Positions 46,301-51,754 of a stretch of DNA of 64,000 nt are shown here, one piece after another. Position numbers and translations under genes: made by a program. This stretch comes from Dyella sp. BiH032 (GTDB lineage Bacteria > Pseudomonadota > Gammaproteobacteria > Xanthomonadales > Rhodanobacteraceae): NCBI RefSeq assembly GCF_031954525.1, contig NZ_CP134867.1, forward strand, positions 3,038,001-3,102,000, written 5' to 3'. Within the stretch, counting starts at the first letter, position 1. Each line of letters begins with the position of its first letter. Under the pieces are notes generated by a model. That model had not been told where the DNA came from and ran no database searches. It worked only from the letters and a program-made list of their open reading frames with translations.

Positions 46301-47429
46301 GGCCGGTGTTGACCACGGTGCCGGCGGGCGCATCGAACGAGGAACCCTCGTTCATGCTGGCCACGAGCAGGGCGGTGTTGCCGCCGTCCGCGCCGGCCGC
46401 GTTGTAGAACGACGTGCCGCCGGCCAGGATGGCCTGCCCGTCGTCCGTCACGATCGCACCCGCATTGGCCACGTGCGGCGCGGCGACCAGGGCGAAACCC
46501 TGCTTGCCGGTGGTGATGCTCGCGCCCTTCTCGATCACCACGTCGTGGTTGCGGCCGTCCGCGAATGCGCCGTCGACCAGCAGGCCGGTGGTGGAGGCCT
46601 TGTCGGCGATGCCGCCATTGAGGAAACGCGCATTGCTGGTCGCCACGTCGCCGCTGAACAGGTTCAGCGAACTGGCCAGCAACGCATGCGTGTTCACCTG
46701 GCTGCCCGCGCCGAACAGGATGCCGTTGCGGTTGAGCAGGTAGACCGAGCCTTCGGCCTTGATCTGGCCCAGGATCTGGCTGGGCTTGCCGCTCGGGTCC
46801 TGGATGCGGTTGAGCGCGATCCAGTCGTTGCCGCCGCTGGACTGGTTGCCGCCGCGCTGGTTGAAGTACAGCGTGGTGTTGCGGCCGACGTTGAAGCTGT
46901 CCCAGGTGAGGATGGCCTTCGACGCGGTCTGTTTGACCTCGACCGTGGTCTTGCCGGCGGCCACCGTCTGCACCGGTGCGTTGGCGTTCTGCCACAGCGC
47001 GGGGTTGCGCACCGCGTCCGCCGACACCTGCAGGCCGCCCGCGGCGATGCCATCGGGCACGTTCGACGCCAGCTGCTGAGCCGCCTGCTGCGCGGCCTGT
47101 TGTGCACTGAGCTGCGCGGCCACCGCCTGCGCGGCCTGGTTGAGGTTGGCGATCGACTGCTGCACCACGCGCTGCTGCAGCAGCTGCGGCGCGTTCTGCA
47201 CGGAAAGATTATTCGGCACCGGCGCCGGCGCGTTGCCGGCCGGCGTGCCGGCCTGTCCACGCTGCGCGGCAAGCCAAGCCTGGCTCAGCACCGGCGGATT
47301 GCCCGCATGCGCCTGCACCGCCGCGCCCATCGCCAGCGCCGCGGCGATCCACTGCGCCAGCGGGCGCCGCCCGGGTACGGCGGGTCGTGTGTTGCCGGAA
47401 ACCTTCGCCGAATCGACCGCCTTGATCAC
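34311..47429 (-). CDS. Giant filamentous haemagglutinin exoprotein (TpsA)
   Basis: The protein has 4372 residues from GTG 47429, with GAGG 7 nt upstream. It has an extended signal peptide (about 1-43), a Gln/Ala-rich segment (60-125) and a TPS secretion domain (about 130-280) with NRNGILFGAGSQVN and WDSFNVGRNTTLYFNQ. The body is thousands of residues of beta-helix repeats. Two ~214-residue Tyr/Pro-rich modules at about 2833-3260 break the helix. A DUF3739-type region lies near 3600-4150 (AILPATLSLTAPAGSVDIRG, ASADINVLYGV, GYAAIGTLFPASLGY). There is no CDI-type toxin C-terminus; the end is short and charged (LTPEERKRLAQ). It is exported by the TpsB encoded at 53.6-55.2 kb and probably serves adhesion or matrix formation. 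Confidence 0.92.
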   Translation of the reverse strand: MIKAVDSAKVSGNTRPAVPGRRPLAQWIAAALAMGAAVQAHAGNPPVLSQAWLAAQRGQAGTPAGNAPAPVPNNLSVQNAPQLLQQRVVQQSIANLNQAAQAVAAQLSAQQAAQQAAQQLASNVPDGIAAGGLQVSADAVRNPALWQNANAPVQTVAAGKTTVEVKQTASKAILTWDSFNVGRNTTLYFNQRGGNQSSGGNDWIALNRIQDPSGKPSQILGQIKAEGSVYLLNRNGILFGAGSQVNTHALLASSLNLFSGDVATSNARFLNGGIADKASTTGLLVDGAFADGRNHDVVIEKGASITTGKQGFALVAAPHVANAGAIVTDDGQAILAGGTSFYNAAGADGGNTALLVASMNEGSSFDAPAGTVVNTGLVQARRGSVHLLGHDVTQAGVTLASTSVAYPGSIELNARDQANGSGGSLAFTRGGALVLAPGSVTAVLPEKDGSTTSSSAAADAAFKGSAVTLDGATVTLQGRSLLEAPGATVTIAAHAYTPDPSPTAGRVYVEGGAVVDVSGLANVVLPMSALLVNVSRIGQNELANSPLLRNGFLYTQKNVVVDSTQSGTRADGLDWVGSPILNVAGYVENVPRTVEQLMTKGGDLSLHGSEVIVRSGSQLNLDGGFLSYQAGWVTTPNLLGANGRVYDIAAADPDMPYVGFAGQYTQDHVRWGISQTYNNGLLAGSRRWDPGFIAGGDAGTLDVQAGHALVLDGDVTAQAFAGRNQVGQGKQPTGGSFEFTVSPVGLDTRYNYAPGILLQQYSLALDGLAPGFDADTAWDTVTAAQPADTAHDSDLRWWLPISTQMLGDGGFANVKLSTGESGAQILQQAGTSLEVRPGGSVSLDASRVTVLGDITAASGRIDIVTNRSSQDSPAMHAADGSALGSDITIGHGATLSTRGLWVNDSGLAADQRIGDRYVDGGKITLTANAAIGPNSTDATGSVLLDAGSTLDVSGGGYVGADARVKLEHGVPVGSGGDISLATYGNVKAEFQQAKALDSGALRLDGTLLGYGFSGGGMLSLQANYVQVGGDRSAMPMANGLYLEPGFFAGRGFDRYALTAITDGVIAPGAQVRVTRGNLLPDYQALLAAPTGSDLYASDAAHPAGIYATVGALDAYHRYVTRDAAAGPGFTLSAGQYLDWSANPLDPSKGAPAYAGVTGSVSVGDGASIAVDAGGDIALAGTQSTVVLGALTAHGGGIDIGTNALVREVGLPTVTPRVWLGASAVLDASGTALIDLWAAAVAGADGTPRVPRTGVVLDGGEVSLKARGGYLVAEKGSRIDVSGAADRFALPARNAGLGEGISYPDTPVWSDGGSITLAAAAGLYFDGQLQAAGGTDEAEGGTLTLQGLARRPSQRTAPSASGVLIQQSGLFVPAGASVDGAIESTAPSGVVHFAADRLDGSGIGTLVIGPDPSVSGDVDLAAPVPLGFAGDVHLALGRAFIVNAAAIQALPAGATALAGATDSMAGNGQVSIAAPYVNLTGGVVPTAAPVAMAGDGKLAISADFIDIGGWLNLQRWANASFESAGDIRFQAPALLAYADGKPRPGLLFSTGDLSFKAAQLYPATDYRFAVVANGSGLKDAAGNAIETTLSILPNGRGGTPLSAGGSLLLSANRIEQQGTLRAPSGNLVLGVTDAAAQAATLGADPALFPLAATQSVHLAPGSLTSVSLEGVTVPYGSTIDGVQWRYDADPYQAAPDLTAPPSKQIALNGADLALDAGAGIDLSGGGHLQAAEWVAGIGGTRDVLAQYGTSYQSGAAGTQVPQYADGRAVYAIVPGYRAPVAAYDAAFAKQGGDGPSVGQSVYLSGAPGLPAGYYTLLPARYATLPGAYRVVQDTGAKDSVLGSSAVQPDGTLAIGGYFADALSGARDARNTTFLVQSGDVWQQYSQYRLSDADTFFANLAQKAGKVAPALAADAGRLALAATRTLDLGAALTAAPAKGGRGSQVDIAAQAIQVVGADANAREGYLALSADGLSTLGAGSLLLGGTRRTGDDGDHVSVTADSVVLANDAAHPLQGAEILLAANGGTRPGAQGVLLETGSVLRAAGQGTGTNSLPLVFGAAAGTDANGRATPAVSGDGALLRVSQNGAAGIVRNSLSTQAGGALTIASGARIDGGAALTLDATGATSIDPSAALSAQAIDANSNLVTFLGDGAVAPAGPSGFVIGRDTLDLLRGAQSVTLRSRGDMNFLGNVRIDLAHDLNLSAGTFASDGGTVDIEAGKLALSNDLGAANGSFATGAGQFTAHANEVDFGPGTTGLRGFGGFSATASQGMQGQGTGRFDFGSLDVNLTTPWLLAGDGADTTLATTGALNVGGSAGAIPDGHLGGALSLSGGSVSIGTAVAAPAGMLDIHATRGDVAVNDGALLTVAGINKIFFDTTTYAAGGALRMIADHGGISLAQGATLDFAGAAGGGDAGRLDAEAGAALALAGTLRGQARDGYRGGYLTLGSGTAMDLDATAQLAADAGATGLFQLTTGAGDLHLSNGHTLRAQKVYLSAAGGTVSIDGTVDASAPSGSRIELYGERGVDVEGNLVATSSIAAQRGGDVVIGTGGSSDGTLNAGYGYQNVQYADSGYIHLGPQARIDVSGGSSDAFSGGSVSLRAPLLADGDVRIAVDGGGSSIKGARVVTLEPYARWSTKDASSDPSKHFDGLIDPAGWYATNNGGTPALVEGTWTDASGKVLPAPADDAQLKAYLEKNYFTPKRANGDHAGFYGYVDGDASKGPGTLMRYVQQPGYAFGDRYAGIANLQLRPGIELVNPADGTRGGDVAVLTNWNLGAGTTQADGSAALAYRYQGMAPMLTVRAASDLDVQASITDGFYQQNSGAALADPPLPPPPVDDHGYADALAAYNVSQQYLDANGLWNGTIKLRDGSAAQGYTPGGGTISITSDPYYQALQAPLTGQTANYYTNYEAYIGEVGNGSTSGAWAYTFNRIGGAGARGFLVYNPSTLAQVDPAGYPVYQDYVAAYQSWLKQNFATNPVAKRITTPPPLLLPLDGDYTAYTADYAIYITGHNAYFKYVSGTGPAPTGVGTVAAGTQLFYAPFAPKADPADPLYAKALADYQKSQQFLDASGLWNGTIKLRDGSAAQGYTPGGGTVSIASDPYYQALQAPLAGQSGDYYANYEAYIGEVGDGTTTSAWAYTYNRVGGPTARGFLAYKPSTLPQINPASYPVYQDYVAAYQSWLKGNFATNPVAKRITTPPPLLLPLDSDYTGYTANYATYIGGHSDYFKYVSGTGPAPTGVGNVSAGTQLFYAPFAPKSNPAKPAGGGTVPVPASAANNGPSNMPSLGSPASFASATLLGGSSTSYRLVAGARADAADPLSTVAGAGDVNFDGHFGVVDTLTTAQGDPPFGKTLLLPNVVRTGSGSIDIASGGNLNWLDAAAPAAVYTAGTPAPGTSADTGVAVIRPEQLSSSLANMPYLLSTGQVNPEQGGDLSLSARGDINAIQRVVDTDGSATKLAGTDISPYWWPWMQTANAADGSASSINFANFGQGVMSAGGNVAVNAGGDIRQLSVSLPTTWKANADGQSVTTYGGGNLDVRAGGDILSGTYFVAKGQGRIESGGAIGADFRYTAPASDFSYAGLSTPVSTLFALQDAQLDVRARTGADIGGVYNPSYLFVDATSGSPAAALLPAGHGDAQSYSAASSFAATSTGGDVVFDSLRLPGALFDYGSEQAIKNPGAILPATLSLTAPAGSVDIRGAGALYPSAQGNLTVLADQDVRLSQQVSTMQDGSGTSTYGFGLIDAPASLLPSPLYPAGEQTLGSGFSWLWLRGYLDSPELSGAIVHAKTPLHADDASPVRLYALHGDIVDGIPSPAGFQYRSLQLTPGKPALVRAGRDIVNLSLLGQQSHDADVTLVSAGRDIYDLPVDKTFLAGSLTDLGSYQLASALLLGGPGSFLVEAGRNIGPLTSQAETASTVSLQKTGSTGIDTVGNQFDPYLPHASADINVLYGVGPGVATADFMARYVDSAAAGVGSLMPDLVAFMERRVAGRAVNTGYAQDQVTVQLTAADARRLFDQEPDYVQRQFVSTALFKVLAQVGADYNDRSSPYFGQYARGYAAIGTLFPASLGYTANGAGQGGLNGAQATVDTGDLDLRSTTIQTQQGGDVTVLGPGGQALLGSASAPPVITDSSGKVLAGPNTMGVLTLEQGDIRLFTDRSVLLAQSRVFTEQGGDLVIWSSNGDINAGQGAKTTAEIPPPTYLCTVDAWCRLDARGQVSGAGIATLQTVPGAPEGSVYLVAPRGTVDAGDAGIRVSGNLIVAAARVANADNIQVQGEKIGVPVTQSVNVGALNAANAAASAVSKAAEDMARQQQDDARSKLPSVISVQVLGAGDTSASLDSGKGASLRYDPSSPVQVLGGGMLSSRAMERLTPEERKRLAQ
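37690..38932 (-). repeat. Two tandem ~642-bp modules inside the haemagglutinin gene
   Basis: The modules start at about 38932 and 38290 in reading direction. Each encodes LWNGTIKLRDGSAAQGYTPG, YYQALQAPL, NYEAYIGEVG, YPVYQDYVAAYQSWLK, KRITTPPPLLLPLD and FKYVSGTGPAPTGVG. Identity is high but not complete at protein and DNA level. Tyr and Pro content is far above that of the surrounding beta-helix. Confidence 0.9.
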
Positions 47430-47482
47430 GCGTTTGCCTCGTTAGCTTGGATCGCGCGGCGCCGGGCCGCGGCTTCTTCCGG

Positions 47483-47533
47483 TTAGACCTTCAGGGAGAT
47501 GAAGGACTGAACTGTTGTCACGGAAAGTTCATG
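47483..47533 (-). promoter_or_regulatory. ECF-type promoter block of the haemagglutinin gene
   Basis: On the minus strand it reads CATGAACTTTCCGTGAC, 4 nt, GTTCAGT, 17 nt, GTCTAA. The same block with identical spacings precedes tpsB at 55498-55548. GTCTAA resembles an ECF -10 element. The putative start site would give a leader of about 45 nt before GTG 47429. The local ECF sigma factor (57.2 kb) is the natural candidate to read it. Confidence 0.65.
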
Positions 47534-47593
47534 GGAATGGCGGCCTCCGCGGGCCGGGTGAAACGAGTGCGTCACGAATCCCGCAACACAGCT

Positions 47594-47790
47594 CCCTCTC
47601 CCCTCCGGGGAGAGGGTTGGGGTGAGGGGAGAGGGTTGGGGTGAGGGGAACCTACGGAGCGCAGAAGCAGATGCCTCAACACCACGTCTCGCTTTGTAGA
47701 ACCTCTCCCGCGAGCACCCGCCCCTCATGCGGCTGTGATCGAACGGCATCCCCGTGGGACCGCCACCTTCTCTCCGGAGGGGAGAAGGGT
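47594..47790. repeat. Intergenic hairpin and short tandem repeats
   Basis: A 10-bp perfect hairpin CCCTCTCCCC/GGGGAGAGGG lies at 47594-47616. Two 19-bp direct copies of an AGAGGGTTGGGGTGAGGGG unit follow (47611-47648). Further on, a GAGCACCCGCCCCTCAT segment and a CCTTCTC/GAGAAGG hairpin recall the first part of the composite repeats at 24.1 and 55.7 kb. No gene is seen in the rest of the 47430-47807 gap. Confidence 0.7.
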
Positions 47791-47807
47791 TCCATCGTGT
47801 GGCGCTT

Positions 47808-48182
47808 TTAATGACCACCGACCGCTCCCGGCGGCATCAGCCGCGGATACGTCGGCGCCGGCCGCTGCGGAATCACGCTGCGCCCCAGGTTGGAGCCCAT
47901 GCGATGTTCCAGTGCCGCCGCGTTGTATTGGCCCACTTGCCGGTTCGAAGGCTCGCCCGCCACCGCATCGAGCATCGGCGGCGGCGGGCCGGCGCGCTTC
48001 GCGCCGTTTCCGCCGAGCTGCCGGCTCAGGCAGTCGTAGGCCAGCACCGCGTGCTGGTTGACGCTGACGTCGACGCAGTTTTCCGCCGGTGTCTCCTGCG
48101 CGGAAACTTGTCCGGTCAACACACACAACCATCCAACCAGGCAGCGCCGTGACCATCGCACGCGCGCCGCCCTGGCGTTCAC
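47808..48182 (-). CDS. Small secreted protein of the two-partner locus
   Basis: The 124-residue protein starts at GTG 48182, overlapping the previous stop by 4 nt (GTGA). The first ~30 residues form a signal peptide (RCLVGWLCVLTGQVSAQE). The mature part has a Cys pair (NCVDVSVNQHAVLAYDCLSRQL) and a Pro-rich C-terminus (PQRPAPTYPRLMPPG). No family is recognised. It is the last gene of the tpsB-tonB operon, 378 nt before the haemagglutinin gene, so a role in exoprotein maturation or anchoring is possible but unproven. Confidence 0.65.
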   Translation of the reverse strand: MNARAARVRWSRRCLVGWLCVLTGQVSAQETPAENCVDVSVNQHAVLAYDCLSRQLGGNGAKRAGPPPPMLDAVAGEPSNRQVGQYNAAALEHRMGSNLGRSVIPQRPAPTYPRLMPPGAVGGH

Positions 48183-48802
48183 GGCTGCCGCCCCGCGGGC
48201 GCCACGTAGCGCTGCTCGTACAACTTGTCGCCGTACGCCTGCGCGGCGTTCTCCAGCTTCACGCGCGCGGATGCCGCGAACGGCTGGCGCGCGCCCATCA
48301 CCGTGCCCATGTCCACGTGCACGTAGGCGTCGAGAATTTCCTGTCCGACTTCGTACAACTTCTGGTTGCGCGCGCTGCAGGTACCGAGTGCCTGCTGCGC
48401 TTCGAGCAGCTGCGCCTGGACGGCGCCGTCGCGGCCTTGCTGCTCCTTGAGCTTCGCCGCGGCGTCGGCGCTTTCCTGGCGCGCCTGCTGCAGCGAGGCC
48501 TCCGCCTGTTGCCGGGCGCTGCGCTCGGCGGCCACTGCCTTGCCGCCGTCGGCGGCGGCGCGCAAGCGATTCAATTCCGCCTGCGCCTGCTCCAGCGCTT
48601 TGCGCGCCTGATCGCGCTCGCCTTCCAGGCCGGCCTTCTGCGCCTGCCAGGACGCCTGCTGCCCCTGCAGCTCCTGCAACTGGCTGCGCGTGTCGCGCAA
48701 TTGCGTACGGAGCTGTTCCTCCAGGCTTTGCGCAGGCGCGGATGGCGCCAGCGCCAGGGCGGCGACGGCGACGGCGACGCACGCGCGGGTCATGATCTTC
48801 AT
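48179..48802 (-). CDS. Periplasmic coiled-coil protein
   Basis: The 207-residue protein has a signal peptide (ACVAVAVAALALAPSAPAQ). A long Gln/Glu/Ala coiled coil follows (about 26-135, with heptads such as LEEQLRTQLRDTRSQLQELQGQQ). The C-terminal domain of about 65 residues has one Cys (GTCSARNQKLYEVGQEILDAYVHVDMG). It lies 11 nt after the porin gene and overlaps the next gene by 4 nt. No named family is recognised. It may bridge the TonB or outer-membrane parts of the locus. Confidence 0.7.
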   Translation of the reverse strand: MKIMTRACVAVAVAALALAPSAPAQSLEEQLRTQLRDTRSQLQELQGQQASWQAQKAGLEGERDQARKALEQAQAELNRLRAAADGGKAVAAERSARQQAEASLQQARQESADAAAKLKEQQGRDGAVQAQLLEAQQALGTCSARNQKLYEVGQEILDAYVHVDMGTVMGARQPFAASARVKLENAAQAYGDKLYEQRYVAPAGRQP

Positions 48803-48813
48803 ACGCGCCTCCC

Positions 48814-50562
48814 TCAGAACTTGCTGTTGATCTCGAGCTGCACCACGTCGATCGACAGCGGCGGGCCGAAGACTTGCTTGGCGTTGAAGTAGCGCGCGGA
48901 CAGCCAGGTGCGCTCAGCGATGCCGTAGTCGGCGCTGACGATGAAGCCCTTGGCGTTGGTGCCGCCCAGGTGGAAATTGGGATCGGTCAGGCCGTCGAGC
49001 ACCGCATCGGGCTGCAGGTACTTGTAGCCGAAGGCGACGTTCCAGTCGTGCGCCTTCATCGGGCTGGGATTGCCCAGGATGCCGCGCAACAGCCAGCCCA
49101 CCGCGCCGCTCTTGTAGGCACCGGTCTCCGTGGGCGAACTCGCCGCCTCGTAGTTGTTGACCGGCTGGCCCAAGCCGTCCGGATAGCGTTTGAAGGCTTC
49201 CTTCTCGTGATAGGCCATGTTGCGCACGTAGTCGGCCTGCACGCGCACCGGCGTGCTGCCCACGGCGAAATCGAACTGGCTGGCGAGGTTGAGCAGGTGA
49301 TAGTCGTAGGCCAGGCCCACCAGCTGCGGCTGTGCGTAATTGCCCGGCGAGGCCGGGTCCGGGACGATGTTGCGCAGCAGGAACACCGAGTTGCCCTTCT
49401 GCATGTACTGCGGGGCATCGGCGTCGGTGCTGCAGAAATTGATGCCGGTGTAGATCGGGCATGGCTCGGAAAGACGGCCGCGCATCTTGTCGTAGTAGTA
49501 ATAGGCCAGTGCCGCGCTCCACTGCATGTCTTCGTCGATCTTCCAGTGCGCGCCGAGCTGCACCGCCGAGAGCCACTTCTGGTCGCTGCGGTTCTTCTGG
49601 TAGCCGAATGCCTGCGACGGCGTGTCGTTGCCGGCGTACTGGACGGGGAACAGGCCGCCGTTGACGAAGCCATCGATGTCACTGCCGAGCTTCCAGTGCC
49701 CCTGCCCCGCGATACCGTCGAAGTTCAATTCCGGCGAGTAGATCAGGTCGGTGACGAAGAACGGATTGGCGAAGCGGCCGGCGACGATCGCGCCCCACTC
49801 CACCGGCTGCCAGCGCAGCCACGCGCGGTCCAGCCACAGGTTCTTCTTGGCCAGGCCGCCACCCAGCGCCTGCGTGGTGGACACGGGATTGTTGTCGTTA
49901 CCCGAACCGATGCGCACGCCGGCGGTGACCGTGTCGCCCAACTTCACATCCACGCCCAGATGCGCCTGGATCGACAGGATATTGGGTCGGTTCTGCTGCG
50001 TGTTGGCGATAGGCGGATTGACGCCGCGGCCGATCTGGTTGACGTCGAACGGACCGCCGCGGTTGAGCGCGGCATAGTCGATGAAGTACGGCGAGTTGCC
50101 GCGGCTGAAATAGCGGCCCTCGTCGCGCACGCGCAGGTCGCCCGACCACGCGATGCGGTCCAGCCATTCCGGCAGCGCATCTGGCTGCGCCCAGTGTTCG
50201 CTGCGCGCCTGCGCGATGACTTCCTGCTTGACCTGTTCGCGGATCTCGTTGCGCACGCTCTGTGGCACGTAGGGTACGCGCACGTCGCCGGGCTGCACGC
50301 CGTCGTTGGCGGCGACTGCCGACGAAGCTTGCGTCTTGCGCGCCTGCTCAGCTTCGGCATTCGCCTCGGCGATCAAGCCGTCCGCGTCGGCCTGTGTGAT
50401 CAGCCCTTTCTTCACCATCAGCCGGATCAGGTTGATGGTGGCGTTGGACGACGGCGCCGCGTTCTGCGCGAGCACGGCCGGCGCACTGCCGGCCAGCAGC
50501 AGGCCGATGGCCAGGCAGAGCGCGCGGCGGCGTTGCGGTTGCTTGGAAAACCTCGAATCCAT
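48814..50562 (-). CDS. Putative outer-membrane porin
   Basis: The 582-residue protein has a signal peptide (RALCLAIGLLLAGSAPAVLAQ). A short helical N-terminal region follows (LIRLMVKKGLITQADADGLIAEANAEAEQ), then a beta-barrel of alternating strands ending in Phe (VVQLEINSKF), the usual Omp85/BAM C-terminal signal. The pattern fits the putative porin family. It lies between tonB and the coiled-coil gene. It has no TonB-dependent receptor plug, so TonB would act on it indirectly or not at all. A 77-nt gap follows tonB. Confidence 0.8.
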   Translation of the reverse strand: MDSRFSKQPQRRRALCLAIGLLLAGSAPAVLAQNAAPSSNATINLIRLMVKKGLITQADADGLIAEANAEAEQARKTQASSAVAANDGVQPGDVRVPYVPQSVRNEIREQVKQEVIAQARSEHWAQPDALPEWLDRIAWSGDLRVRDEGRYFSRGNSPYFIDYAALNRGGPFDVNQIGRGVNPPIANTQQNRPNILSIQAHLGVDVKLGDTVTAGVRIGSGNDNNPVSTTQALGGGLAKKNLWLDRAWLRWQPVEWGAIVAGRFANPFFVTDLIYSPELNFDGIAGQGHWKLGSDIDGFVNGGLFPVQYAGNDTPSQAFGYQKNRSDQKWLSAVQLGAHWKIDEDMQWSAALAYYYYDKMRGRLSEPCPIYTGINFCSTDADAPQYMQKGNSVFLLRNIVPDPASPGNYAQPQLVGLAYDYHLLNLASQFDFAVGSTPVRVQADYVRNMAYHEKEAFKRYPDGLGQPVNNYEAASSPTETGAYKSGAVGWLLRGILGNPSPMKAHDWNVAFGYKYLQPDAVLDGLTDPNFHLGGTNAKGFIVSADYGIAERTWLSARYFNAKQVFGPPLSIDVVQLEINSKF

Positions 50563-50639
50563 GGGGTACTCCGGGGAAAGTGGCGGCGCGCGGCGGACCG
50601 TCGCGCGCAACAAGGGAAAACCGTGGTTCGTGCGGGCGC

Positions 50640-51323
50640 TCATACGGGGCGCCTGCCGCGGATGGAGGCGCGCACGGGCATGCTCATGCGCGGCGGTGGC
50701 GGGCTGTCGATGCTCAAGCCGCGCAGCACATCCAGCAGCGCTTCGTCGGTGGCGGGGGCGCCGCTGGGACTGAGCATCTCGGCGCGAGTGATGCGGCCGC
50801 TGGCGTCGATCCACAGGTTGACCTTCACCTCGAACACCAGCCGACGCGTGCGCTCGTCGCGCTGGATCGCCTGCTGCAGCGCATAGCCGAGGTATTGCTC
50901 GTACGACGAGCCGCCGGCACCCGTACCACCGCTGGCGCCGACCATGCCGCCGCCGTCGCCCGCGCCGATATTGAAGCTGTCGTTGCCGGCCTGCGCCGGG
51001 CCATTGATGGTCACCTGCCTCGCCACGTCGGGCGCCTTGGGCGCTTCCACCGGCTTGGCCGGTTCGTTCGGCTTGGGCAGTTCCTGCTTGGTCTCCTCGA
51101 GCTTCTTCGGCTCGGGCGGCTTTTCCTTCGGCGGCGGCGGAGGCGGCGGCAGCGGCGTGATGGTGGCGATGCGCGGCGCCTCGCGGCGCACGCCCACCTG
51201 ATGCCCGGCGAAATGCCACACCAGCGCACCGGCGACCAGCAACGCCGCGATGCCCACGAGGCGGCCGCGCCAGCGGCGCCAGCCGCCCGGGTGCGGATGC
51301 GGACTCTGTTCGGTTGCGTTCAT
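50640..51323 (-). CDS. TonB energy-transducing protein
   Basis: The 227-residue protein has a cytoplasmic N-terminus and one transmembrane helix (about 22-42). A Pro/Lys/Glu-rich periplasmic spacer (PLPPPPPPPKEKPPEPKK) and a C-terminal TonB domain follow (SYEQYLGYALQQAIQRDER, FEVKVNLWIDASGRITRAEML, DEALLDVLRGL). It is the third member of the local ExbB-ExbD-TonB set, 10 nt after exbD. Its C-terminal domain is clearly related to that of the STN protein at 57.8-58.5 kb. Confidence 0.9.
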   Translation of the reverse strand: MNATEQSPHPHPGGWRRWRGRLVGIAALLVAGALVWHFAGHQVGVRREAPRIATITPLPPPPPPPKEKPPEPKKLEETKQELPKPNEPAKPVEAPKAPDVARQVTINGPAQAGNDSFNIGAGDGGGMVGASGGTGAGGSSYEQYLGYALQQAIQRDERTRRLVFEVKVNLWIDASGRITRAEMLSPSGAPATDEALLDVLRGLSIDSPPPPRMSMPVRASIRGRRPV

Positions 51324-51333
51324 CGCGCCCCCG

Positions 51334-51741
51334 TCAGCCCGGCGACTGCCTGCCGGTGACCAGGCCCACCTGCGACAGGTCCAGCCGGCGCAGCAGGTCG
51401 AGAATGTCGACCACCTTCTGGTACTGCACGTTGGCATCGCCCTTCACGATGATCGGGAAGTCCGGCGTCAGCGCCTTCTGCGTGCGCAGCCGCGATTCCA
51501 GCTCGCCGAGCGTCACCGGGAAGGCGTCCAGGAAGATCTGCCCGCTGTCGGAGACGGTGATCGCCTTGGTCTGCGGCTTGGCCAGGCTGACCGAAGCGCT
51601 GGCCTTGGGCAGGTTCACCTTCACGCCCTGCACCGAGGCGGTGGTCATGATGATGAAGATCACCAGCAGCACGTACGCCAGGTCCAGCATCGGCGTGATG
51701 TTGATGTCGTCGTAGGGCTTGTCGTCGTCCTGCACGTGCAT
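51334..51741 (-). CDS. exbD: ExbD/TolR proton-channel subunit
   Basis: The 135-residue protein has a short cytoplasmic tail, the ExbD transmembrane helix with its conserved Asp (NITPMLDLAYVLLVIFIIMTTA) and a periplasmic domain (AITVSDSGQIFLDAFPVTLGELESRL, FPIIVKGDANVQYQKVVDILDLL). It drives TonB with the ExbB encoded upstream. It is tightly spaced (13 nt and 10 nt) within the operon. Confidence 0.93.
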   Translation of the reverse strand: MHVQDDDKPYDDINITPMLDLAYVLLVIFIIMTTASVQGVKVNLPKASASVSLAKPQTKAITVSDSGQIFLDAFPVTLGELESRLRTQKALTPDFPIIVKGDANVQYQKVVDILDLLRRLDLSQVGLVTGRQSPG

Positions 51742-51754
51742 GGCGGCGTCCTCC

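Noticed and set aside
47594..47648. CRISPR-like direct repeats
   Set aside because: Only two adjacent 19-bp copies without spacers, and no cas genes anywhere in the window.
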